The position numbers were made by a program, and so were the translations under genes. The notes below the pieces were generated by a model. It saw nothing but the letters and a program-made list of their open reading frames with translations, was not told the origin of the DNA and ran no database searches. 64,000 bases of DNA from the NCBI GenBank assembly GCA_008638375.1, contig CM018037.1, positions 37,219,576 through 37,283,575 on the forward strand. The letters run 5' to 3'. The DNA comes from Nyssa sinensis. Taxonomy: Eukaryota > Streptophyta > Magnoliopsida > Cornales > Nyssaceae. Shown in pieces: positions 13,167 through 25,700 of the stretch (its first letter is position 1; each line of letters begins with the position of its first letter).

Positions 13167-13782
13167 AAATAAGTTATGAGAATGGGAGATGAGAAATATA
13201 GAAGAGTGATTGAGTGGACGGTTGACAGTAAGTAAAGAGTTTGTCTTCTAAAATTGTGAAGTCGAAATTCAACGAATTTTTTTTTTTTGAGTCAATTTAT
13301 ATTTGCTCTGACTTTAACCGAACTTGTAATAAACATTAAAATTGATCCCAGTTTAGTCGGCTCAAAAAATTAAAAATTGAATTATCAAAAAAAATAGGGA
13401 TGAGACATTTATCTTTTTCTCATTTATCCACACAACCAAGCGGTAGAATTTATCTTTTTCTCATTTATCCACACAACCAAGCGGAAGAATTTAAATTGAA
13501 TGAATTTTCATTTCAGATATTTTTTAATTAATAATTTATTTTTGTGTTTGAACAGTGTCCAATTGACAAGGGAAGGGTTGTCGGCGGGATAAATAAATAA
13601 ATACATTAAAAAAAAAAGAGATGGATAAATATAAGAAAAATAAAACAACTCCCCCGCTTTCCTGTCTATCCCAATAGCCCATTTATCCCCCTCCGTCCCC
13701 CGCTCTGAGCTCCCGCCCTTCCTCCCTATAGCCTCTGCAAATCGCCAAAGTTCCTGATAAATAGCGTTATTGCAGGCGCATA
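13167..13782. other. Intergenic / MutS2 promoter side
   Basis: A 31-bp direct repeat (unit starts ATTTATCTTTTTCTCATTTA) occurs at about 13409 and 13448. The stretch 13650-13780 is CT-rich, consistent with a plant 5' leader. No coding frame links in frame to MutS2 exon 1. Confidence 0.45.
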
Positions 13783-16700
13783 ATGCTTCATTCTGCAATA
13801 TTTTGCAGCTCTTCTATCTCCTTCACTACCTGTAACACCTTTTATCTCAACCATTACTAGTACTTGTACTAGTACTCGTAGGTTGGTTCGATTGAAGAAC
13901 CAAGCAATCCTCAACAAACCTTCGTCTCTACTCCCAAAAGGCATCAACAAGTCAACAGTTATTCACGAAAGCCTTAGGGTCCTCGAATGGGACAAGCTCT
14001 GCGACTCCGTTGCTTCCTTTGCCGGCACTTCCTTGGGTCGAGAAGCCACAAAGGTCTCTCTCTTATATATATATTAGATGTGCGTTTAAATATAAATTCA
14101 TATACATGTATATGCATATGTGATTTAATTCTGGGTGTTTGTTTTTTCTTTTTGAATTGGGTACCTTAAGAATTTTTATATTGTGGATAGTCTTTTCTAG
14201 TCCTTTTAGTTTTCTTTCAGGCACAACTATGGTCTTTGAATCAAACTTACAAAGAGAGTATGAGACTCTTAGACGAAGCCAATGCAGCCGTGGAAATGCA
14301 CAAGTACGGTGGCTGTGCCATGGACTTTAGCAGCATTGATGTTGTATTGGTGAGTACATTACATCTGATTTAATTAGAAGTACAGTTGCAGCGTAATTTT
14401 TATTACCAAATGTTGGACGATTAAAATATATCATTGCTTGGTTTTTTAAATACATTAACACAACAAATTTCATATTGTTAATCTACTTTGCCTTCTTCAC
14501 CATTACTTTTGTGTTTGATTTTGATGAATGCATGTCATACCTCTTAGAGCCATAGTTTTTACCATTTTACTGGCTATATATTGCCTAATGCTTCATTCTC
14601 GTTGGATATTTATGTTTGCTGTGAATGTCTATTTTTTTTTACCTATTTCTTCTTATGTTAAAAAATCTTACAATACACAATAAGATACAATACAAGATAT
14701 GGAAAAATAAGAAAACGATACATAAAACTTATCATCATTTGAAAATATTGACTAATACTGCTTCATGAATGTGTTCAATGGCGGATCCAGACCATCGACA
14801 TTGGGGGAGCAAAAGTATAAAAATTGAAATTTAAAGGGGTATCTTATAAAAATATGAAAGTTTTTGGGAGGGGGAATTCCTAATTTTCATAAAAATTTCT
14901 ATAGAAAAGAGGGGTAAAAAATCAAATTTCTAAAATTCTAGGGGGGCCAAAGAACCCCCCCCCCCCCCCCCCCCACCCAAAAAAAAAAAGCACCCCCTCT
15001 TATCTGCCATTGAATGTGTTCACTTTTTATTTTATCCTCTTGTTATCTTATTACACATCTATCCCAACATCTGCATTTTATGAACACATGGTTTCTTAGC
15101 TACCTAACATCCCATAGCACAGGGCTGGTCTTGTAGTTATTTTATAGAATTTTGTTTCAACTTTGATAGTTATATACTCCTGCACTTTACATCCTACTTT
15201 AATTTGTGATCTCACTCATCAAAATTTTATTAGGTTCACATCTCTGATATTCTTGTCCCCATGCTCCCCGAATAATAGAAAAGATGATGATAACTCCCTA
15301 TGTGCATTATGGATGTTAGATAGCTGTCTCACTTTTGTCCTTGAAGGTGAAATCTGCTACCCAACATGCCCGGAGGGGTTTGCCAGTGGATGGAAATGAA
15401 GCAATGGCTGTTGTAGCTTTGCTACAATTCGCTGAAACTTTGCAGTTTAACCTTAAAGCTGCAATCAAGGAAGACATAGATTGGTATCAGCGTTTCATGC
15501 CTCTTGCAGAAATGGTAAACATATAATGAATATTTCCATAAATACCCATGTGCCTATATGTTTCGAATGCGTTGAACGCCTTATTTTTGTAAATTTACTT
15601 GCAGATCATGGAATTGGTTGTAAATCGACCATTAGTAAAGTTCATACAGCAACTTATAGATGAAGATGGCTCCATTAAGGACTCTGCGGTTTGTTCTTTA
15701 TCATCTCACGTTGAGAATATATTTTTCTGGATCTCTAGAAATATTGATTTTGCTATGATGAATTTTCCAAATATTTCTGAACCTTTATCTATTTTCTGGA
15801 AAACAATTTCTCTTTTTGTCCAACTTTTTGTTGTCACGTGGATCTCTTCTTTTGCAAACAGCGGTTCGTTGGAATTGATTTGTTAGGCTTGCATCCAATT
15901 TTAATTTCTTTTTCTAATCACATGTAAACATATTAGGTACTGTTCTTTACAAGGATAAATCAGTCTCTTTGGACATGTTTATTTTCATTTTCACTAGTTT
16001 TATTTTGTCTTATCATTTTCTCCCCCCCTCTATTTCAGAGTCCCACCTTGAAGCAATCACGTGATCAAGTCCGGCTACTTGAAAGAAAGGTATACTGTTT
16101 TGTTTTCTCCCAATCAATGTAATTGACTGGAGATTAACCTTTAGATTTATTGAAAAAACTTCAGGGTTTCTGATGCCAATTCCTTTAGTGAGAGTTATAC
16201 ATCAAAATTTAATATTTGGAGTTAGTGTATGGTCCTTCTTTGTTTGTGTGTCAGATAAACTTAGGCATCCAACTTCATGAATCTAATGCAGTGCATCAAC
16301 CGTTTGATCTATTTCTTCAAGTCCATCTATCTGTTGCTGTAGCACAAGTTTTTCAAACTTCAGTTTCAGTCCTTTTGTCATTTTGTTGTGGAAAACATTT
16401 AGCAATTGTCAGCCAGTGGTGTTTGCTTGAACTGTCCATTTCTATATGCTTGTGCCATGAAATAAAATTAACTCTTGATACAGAAGTTAGGAATAGATGA
16501 GAGAAAGTATTGAAAGGAATTTAACAATTTAGAAATGTGTTCCTTTCTTCCCTCATAAAACATGCCTGCTAGCACATGTCCAATAAAAGGCATTTTGACA
16601 AATTCAAACACCCATATTATTTCATCTCCAAAATTGATACTTTTTACATTTTAGAGTGTCTGTGTAACACAGATCATGTGTCCAAAAAAGAGAAAAACAT

Positions 16701-19700
16701 AACAAAGTAATTGCACAAGATTTTATCCACAGGGTTATGATAATAATGTATGAATCATCAAGTTTCTGTAGAAGCACTTAAAACTTGATTTGGTTTGAGA
16801 ATGGACTTGTATGTTAGCCTTTAACAATTACAATTTAATACAGTCAGATACATGTACATTAAGATATACACACACGTGCACACAAAATTTTCATTTATGC
16901 ATTCATCATGTTTATGCATGTGAATTTGTCACATTCAACAGGTGATGACATGACATGTACATGTGAGATGGACACATGTATTGTTATGCTTTAAATACTC
17001 TGGAGTATTAATAGTATTTCAGATGGCTACTTGAGTTCTGTGGCTACTGCCTATACTGCTACGTGTACTGCAAATTTAAATTATTTGCTTTCAGACGTTT
17101 CCTGTTGTGATTTAAACCAGTATCGTTAGGGAGTTTGGTGTTTCAGGAATCTTAAACTTCATCTTTGTTGGTAGGTTCTAAATAGTACTATTCTCCTTTA
17201 TTATTTGTAATTGCTTCCCGACCTGTTTGTTGAGTTCCATAGAGAATAAATTTTTTTGAGTTTTTTGCTATATCTCTTTTGGATAATTTTATATTCCTGA
17301 GACACGTGTGCTTATCTAAAAAAGCAGCAATTCTTTGTTTCTTGAGATCTTAGTGCTTTTACACTTTGTGAATGGCTCAAGTAGGCAAATAGCAGCTATG
17401 CTTGTTACATATAATATTGGCTATTAATTTGAAGGCATCATGGCTCCATGTTTTTACAAACAACTACCTGATCACTAACCATGCTATTTTCTTCTTTACT
17501 CAGTTGTATCAGGTTGATGGACAGCCTAGTGAGGAACAAGATGAAAGAGACATCTTCTCTGGTAAGATGGGCTTTATTGTGGGTGTATATCTATTTTCAT
17601 ATTCCCCCCTATTTAATATTTGACTAATCATTCAGGAAGTGAGTAATATAGATGGACGATGGTGTATGAGATTGGGGGCTGATCCACCTACAAGTTTTGA
17701 GGGCCTATTGTTATCCAGGTGCATTAAGCATCTTGCATAATTCTAAATTGTCGTTGCACATGTAAAGTACTCTTCGGTCAATGTTTAAAGTACCAGAAAT
17801 GCATGATTTGTTTTTCCTTCAGATTTACTACAAAAATGAAACTTTTAAGTATTATCTGAAGATGTCTCTGATGAGGATGATACTGATCAACTAAGGTGAT
17901 TTATGTTCAGTAAAATCAATAGCCTTTTGGAGCAATTGTAATGTGGGCTTATTAACTGTAGCAAAAATTTTACATTTTTATACTGTTTTTGTTAAAATAG
18001 AGGAGAGGGCAAGCAAATCACAACTGCGGCTAATTTTTTTTCCCCAATGTTTGCCATTTTTGAACATCAGTTTGGAGTGTGATGAGATATACCTTTTGAG
18101 GGATCATGGCCATGAATTCCTTTATTCTTCTGTAGTGAACTTTGGACAGTTATCATTCGGTCATGATATCTTGTATTGTTGGATGAATTTATCTGTTTTG
18201 TTGACTATTTCAATAAATGGTTTTCCAAATACGTTAGATATATGATGAAAACACTCACAAAATTTTCGGAAAACTTTGTTGTCTTCAATTTCTTTTGTAC
18301 CCAAGGTCTTCATTAAAAGGAAGTGTTATTCTTGAGTATACCATTCCTGAGAGGACATACCATGTTGTAGTGGTTCAGATGCAGGAAGTATTGTAGAGCC
18401 ACTCTCTGCTGTTCCATTGAATGATGAGTTACAACAAGCAAGGGTGTTGGTAGCAAATGCTGAGGAAGAGGTGCTCTTAAAGATTACAGAGAAGGTTCTG
18501 TCGGATTTATCCAAGTGGCTAGTTTTCACACTACAGTGATTTTCTATTCATGTTTTGATGTGCTTTTTTCTGCAGATGCAAGTGGATCTTGATGGCATTG
18601 AAAATTTATTCAACAGTATGATTCGACTGGATGTTGTAGGTATCTCTCACCAAGCTTACATTCTTTATGTTTCTATAATGTTTTTGTTATCAAGAAATTT
18701 AATTCATTCTTGTTCCAAACAGAAGTTTATTGTTAATGAGCAAGCTTTTTTTTTTTGGTAAGTAATGAGCAAGAAATTCATTTCAGGATTATTTTATTTT
18801 TCATATTTGATGAGTTATTGTAGACAGAGGTTGACTTATAAAAATTAATTTCTACTTGATATATAAGAAAAACTATAATTTATATCTATTATCATAAATG
18901 ATTTAGAGTTGGTTTTATGTTGTGAGTTGAATGATTATAGAAAGGGACAAACATTTATACGGCTTGAATATTTAACTCTTTAATATAAAACATTTCCTAC
19001 ATGATCTATCTACTGTCTAGCTTTTTCATTATTAACTTTTGCTACCTTTTGAGCAAAATGCCTCAACAATTTACGTCTACACTTGGGCCTTGAGGCCTTC
19101 ACCTTTAAGGCTCTTTTCTTGAGTCAATTCTGTGTACCTTATGAAACTCCAGTCAAAGGATTTGATAACATTAATGAATGGAAGTTTACATTAAATATTC
19201 TTTTAGATGTACATTATCTATTGTTCTAGTTGGTTCCGTTGTATGATTCATGGTTCTTTTAATGTAGATCAATGCTCGAGCAAGCTATAGTCTCTCATTT
19301 GGAGGCACTCGTCCTGATCTATTTTTACCAGAAGCCAATGATGGATGTCTTGTTGTTGAAACCTTATCAGGGAACAAAACTTCAGTGACATCTTACCCCC
19401 CTAAGAGAAGATGGACATTGAATCTGCCAAAGGCTTACCATCCTCTATTACTTCAACAGCATCGACAAAATCTGCAGAAGGCTGTGAAGGATGTCAGCAA
19501 TGCTATTGCTGTAAGTTATGCATGGGAATTGGGCCCATAAGCTGCTTTTTTTCTTTTCCTTTTCTATGAGTTCTCTATTGCTTATGTTCAAGGATTTGCT
19601 CTGCAGTGATTATCAGTGGTCAAAGTTCCCTTTTTGGACAATAATTTTCGATGTAATAGTCAATATCATACTAACTACTTTCATTTCGTGTTCTTCTTAT

Positions 19701-22700
19701 ATCATTTGTGTGTCTTCCGCCCTTAGGAAATTAGGAGGAGGAAACTGCAAGTTGGGAATATAGCTCAGAAAGAAGAAGCAGACATAAACATTTCATTCTT
19801 AGAAATGCAGGTAACTGTTTAATATTATGAGTTGACCAAGAATTTTTTTATCATTTCTTGTTATGCATCTAAGACTATAAAAATTCTTAATTTAATGCAA
19901 GGTGCCTTTTGAATTTCAGGTTACTAAATTGGAACAAGCTTACCCTGTTCCATTTGATATTTTTGTTGCTCAGAAAACTAGAGTTCTGATTATAACTGGC
20001 CCCAATACTGGGGGCAAAACCATTTGCTTAAAGACTGTTGGGTTGGCTGCTATGATGGCAAAATCTGGTTGACTTTTTACATTTTACTCTATTTACTTTC
20101 TCTCTTGTATGTGTGCGTGCCTGTTACAAAATAGGCATCAGAATCAAATTTAGAGTTCTTATCTCTTGTAATTTTTTTATTGAACTTTTATATGTTCTCA
20201 ACATCAGACATCTATAGAAACCTGGAGATGTCAAAATGCAAATTATGGAAGTGCGAACAGCCTAATATTGTTTCTATTAGTGTCAAGCATAGTAAGGTAG
20301 AGTCAAATGAGCCTAGAGAGTGAAAAGGGACTAAGGAGTTACCCATACTATTCATATCAGATGATAATACTATTTTTAATATCTTATTATACTACATAAC
20401 CTCTTAATAATTTCTTCAATATTGCAGGTCTTCATGTATTATCTTCTGAACCGGCGAAGATCCCTTGGTTTGATTCTGTGTTTGCTGATATTGGTGATGA
20501 ACAGTCCTTGTCCCAATCTCTGTCTACCTTCTCTGGCCATTTGAAACAAATTAGTGTAAGTTTATTAGACTATTATCTAAAATTTTAAACAGGTTTACAG
20601 CATATTGCAGCCAGTATAGACTTATTATTTTCTCTTCACCACACTGGTATTATTTTAGAGACTCAAAGGCAAGCATTCTAAGGCCATTGATTTGGAGAAA
20701 TCCTATTTCCATTGAGTAGAATGGCCCTCTTGCTGCAAAATTGTTCCTTTAAAATGTTGATCTTTCCTATGTAAAAATGGAAGCTTTCCATTAGTTGGGA
20801 AAAGGCTTTATTGAGTTGAATTGAATTGGAAGGTAGTGATGGGGATCGGCCAGTGTATGCTTGGAAAAAGAGAGAACCACATGATCAATGGACTAAAGCA
20901 TCCAAAGGTGTGACATGATTGAGGACTATTATGGATGGGTTTGGTTGAACTGAAATGATTTTAAGTCCTTTTGAGTTGGGAAAATCAGATTTTTTTTATA
21001 AGCAAGGTATTTTGGTAATTGTGCAGATAAAGGGTGACTTAGTACCTTTTCTTTGGGTGTCCAAGTTAGCAAGGGGTTTGGTATTTTAGTTGTCTTAATT
21101 GGTGTAGAAAATCCTTTGTCTAGTAGGAGTCTCTCAATTCAATAATATTTATTGTGGTAGCTATGCTTCTATATATGCAAGCCTTATAGATGCAATTTAA
21201 CAAGTTCGAACAATATGAATTTAATGCAGTTTTTTGCATTCTTTTAGTGGTGAGAATCTATTAATTTCTTCTAAGTAATACTCTTAGAAGGCCTTTATGA
21301 GATTCCTAAGGTTAATCTTTTTTTTCCTTTTCTTTATTTTGTTTTACAACAATGTTGCACAAACTCAATAATCACAACCTACTTTTCGATCACCTCAATT
21401 TTACATTCAACCCCTAACCTTTTGATCATAAAACCCTAACCCTAATTACCCACTATTCAAGGACTAAAGCTCATTTTTTCCATACTGTCAAAACATGAGC
21501 TTTTTCCTTCAATTTCAAACAACAACCGATTTAACCTTTGTTCCTTTTTCTTTTTCTTTGTTTGATTGTTATTTAACCATCACTCCATCCTCAAACACTA
21601 ATCTTATTTTTTTCAACGCTAAACCCTAAAAACTGGAGCCCTAGCCCAACATTATTTGAGTGTAAGCAGCCATAATTCTTTTACTAAAGGTGCCATTCTT
21701 GATGCAAATAAGGTGATAAGAAGAAAATACTACAAGAAAAGGGAACATCCAAGTTCAAGGGCTAATTTCATTATTTGGCAAGATTTTTTTTTATATAAGT
21801 ATTATTTGGCAAGATTATAATGCAGAATTTGCCTGGGATATCAGTTAGTTTTTAAGTTATATTGTTGTTTTATGTCTCTTTAAGTCAGGTAGTTTGGTAA
21901 TTTTAAGTAATGGGTTGTAGGGTGGACTGCTGTGATGGGCTTTTGGTTTTGAGATTATTTATGTATTTGTGGCAGTGTCTAAGAGGCTTAGTTAGGTCCA
22001 AGTAAGACTATTAAAACTTGGCCACCAAGGTTTTGAATGTCACACTTTGGCACCAAGTTCTAGTTCTCTATATAAAGAGTTGTGTTAGCCTTGTATTGAG
22101 AATGGGATGATATATTTTGTAGCCTATATATGTGAATCTGTGATGTGTTACGTCTTCTTCTAGGTGTGACTGCCTAAGAACTTAAGTGTGATTGCCTAAG
22201 TTTCTCTTTCCTTTTCTCTATTCTCTATTCTCTTTCTATTAGTCCGATTTTGTACAATGTAGCTTCAAACATGTCCTACAGAAATTATATCCCCCAAGAC
22301 TTTTCTGTCTCCTTGTTTTAGTTAATATTCTGGGATGTTGAATGTGATTATCTAAGCAGTAAAGCACTTACAAACTTTTTTCTATGATCCTTCAGGCTTC
22401 AGTATTGTGCAAGTGCATGTAGTATAGCAATTAAGATTGACAAGTTGTGCTGGTCAGCACAAGAAAGAGGGACAAGGAGGGGGGAGGGAGATATCTTGTG
22501 CCTATGGTGGAATGGTGTACATTATTTGGTTTAAATCCTAAGTGGAGCATCGCTAGCTACTTATGGTTATTTTTTTGGTGTGCTGTAGCCCCGTCCAATC
22601 AATACTCTTTTTTTTTTTTTCAATTGACTGTATGTTTGTATGGTGTACTCCATATATGTCCTACAGAAATTATATCCTCCAAGACTTGCCTTCTGCTTGT

Positions 22701-25700
22701 TTGAGTTAAACTTATGTGATGTTGAGTGTGATTATCTAAGGAAAAAAGAAGCACTTGCAAAGTGTAGTCTCCTTTTTATGATCCTTCAGTATTGTGCACA
22801 TGCACAACCATCACCTTAGGATTTTTATTTTGATTCCATATTTATGGTAGTATAGCTATTAAGATCGACAACTTGTGCTACTCGGCACAAAAAACAAGAG
22901 AGAGAGAGAGAGAGGGAGAGAGAGAGAGAGAGACATCTTGTGCCTATGGTGGAATGGTGAACGTTATTTGATTTAAATCCTAACTGGAGTATTGCTAGCT
23001 ACTTTTGGTTACATTTATGGTGTCTTGTAGGCCTGTCCTATAGATACTTTTTTGTTGACTTTATATATTTGTATTAATGTTTGTATGGTGTACTCCATTT
23101 TTTGTTGTTTTACTTGACATGTCTTACTATGTCCACCTATTATATAAATCAAGAAGTATATTGTGTATGATACATTCTACTGTATCTGTATCTTACTAGA
23201 TGCATAACCTTGTATTGTATCTGGATAGAATAGTCCATTCGAGTTTTACATCATACTTGGTAAGAAGCACATTCATGTAGCTGGGAAATGAAAAGGATTC
23301 TGTATATTTTTTCGAAAGTCGTCATTTTTTCTTGTTACTGTTTTAAGTCCATTAAATTTATGGATATGTTAGTTCTCAAGAAATTGAGTGGTTAGGCAAA
23401 CTTTCAATTTGATATTTTCATCATCTTAATGTCTGAAAAACTAATCACTTTAGTCCAAGAAACTTTTGATTTTTTACTACTTCCCATTTAAATCTTACAT
23501 TGCACGATGAGATGTTCTTTTAGAAAAATATCTTCAGTGACTAATTTTTTATTTTTTAATATACAATTTCTTTTCTAATCTTGCAGGATATTTTACAGCA
23601 CTCAACAAGTCAATCACTAGTGCTATTAGATGAAGTATGTACTACTTATGCTCATTTTATTTCATGTGACATAATGCTGTCAACAGTATGTTTTGATTCA
23701 TTTGACTCACAGCAACAAAATTATAAGCTACTTGTTCAATTCACACTTACTGATGAAAGAAGAAGAATTTGAGGGGTAATAAACCTGGGGTATCTTGAAG
23801 GAATGTATTTAAGTGTACCATCCTTTTGCATTTGTTAGGTAGGTGCCGGGACGAATCCTCTAGAAGGAGCTGCACTGGGGATGTCATTGCTGGAATCTTT
23901 TGCTGAAACCGGTGCTTTATTGACAATAGCTACAACACATCATGGCGAACTAAAAACCCTCAAATACAGGTAATTCATATTTAAGTTGAAGATGAGACTG
24001 ATCTAAAACTAGATGATACTTCCTTTAAATTCATGGGTTGATCTTTTGAAAATATTACTTTTGACAGCAATGATGCTTTCGAAAATGCATGTATGGAGTT
24101 TGATGAAGTTAACTTAAAGCCAACTTATAGGATTCTCTGGGGAGTACCAGGTTCTCTCTCTTGGATTTATAACTAACTTTTGTTTATATGATATCGGATG
24201 GTTGGATTGATATTTATAAGCATTAAATATACGGATCAACAAAAAAAATTATAAGCGTTAAATATTATTCTTTTCTGGGTCGTAGTTGATAACATACTTT
24301 TTTGATTAGAAAGAAATTCATTCAAGGGCCCCAATATGGGGGCCCAACCCATATACATACAATTAAACAATTAGGCCCCCTGCCACCCACCACCCATACA
24401 CATGCCCCAAAAACTTTACAAAAGAATCTAGATCAATCCTAAACAATGAACAATCTTGTACCTTAAAAAAATTATGTTCCAAGCAACAACTGTCTCAAAA
24501 AAAAAAGTGACAGATTGCTCCTCCCTTCCCCCTCAAATATCCTCCTATTTACTCCGCCAAATGCACCACATTTTAAAAAAGGGATCATTCTTTATGTATG
24601 CAATACTTTCTTGCTTCAACAGCCTTCATGTCACCCTTAAAAAAATCTAGAATCAGCCCAGGCATAACCCACTTAATGGCAAAAGGAAAAATTAAGTATC
24701 CCATAAATCCCATGCTACCAAACAGAACAAAAGAAGGTGCTCGGGAGATTCCTCTTCTACTTTGCACTTTTTGCACCTATTGGCTAACCTCAAAGTCCCT
24801 CTTTTCAAATTGTCAATGGTTAAAATGGCCTCCTGAGGAGCTGATAACATATTTAAGCCGCGAATTCTACATTTTGTTTTTCTATGAAGCCTGAAGATGT
24901 GGATGCCTCCTTTTTTGCCAGTATGCAGCTTCTTTTTTGCTTAGGCTTCACTGGACCAGATGGGAAAAATAAGGTCTACAGAGAGAGAGAGAGAGAGAAG
25001 ATCAGTGGTGCGGTTTTGAAACATGCTTTTTTAAAAATTTGAAAGCGTAATGCTTCCTGCTTCTGAAGTGCATTTCTTAGTCCCTATATGCACTTCTTGT
25101 ACATATCCTCTTTTACTTGTGTTTCAGTAATTGGTTTTTATGCCTGGGAGTACTTTAGGCATTACTTTTGTGCTCTTAGCAGTTGGTGCTTGTTTTCTGT
25201 TTTCCATTTTCCCCCTCGTTTTTTGGGTTTCTGTCACTGTAACATCAATGCATATGACTAAAGTAGTTCAGATTTTTTATTGCAGGGCGTTCAAATGCAA
25301 TCAATATAGCCAAAAGGTTAGGACTACCCAGCGTAATTTTAGATAATGCTCGTGAACTGTATGGAACAGCTAGTGCGGAGATTAATGAGGTAAAATGTAT
25401 TTGCTTGCATGAGTAATGTTCACTTCTCAAGCTTGGAAATGCTTGGAGTGATCTGCCCCCTTTTTTTAACCTTGCTATAGAGCCTCAAGCATTAGTTGAC
25501 GTCTAGGAAATGTAACAAAAAGACTGAACTGAAGGGCTTGGAAATTGGCATTTATTTGCACGAAAAGTTTGCATGTGTATCTGCATGCAAATAAGTTCTA
25601 AGTTAACCCTCCTACTCGTATACTTTACCATGAATTCTAGCAGTAGTTTGTCTTTCTAATAGATGGACTATTACTGTTTCTAGGTACATGGTTTAAGGTC

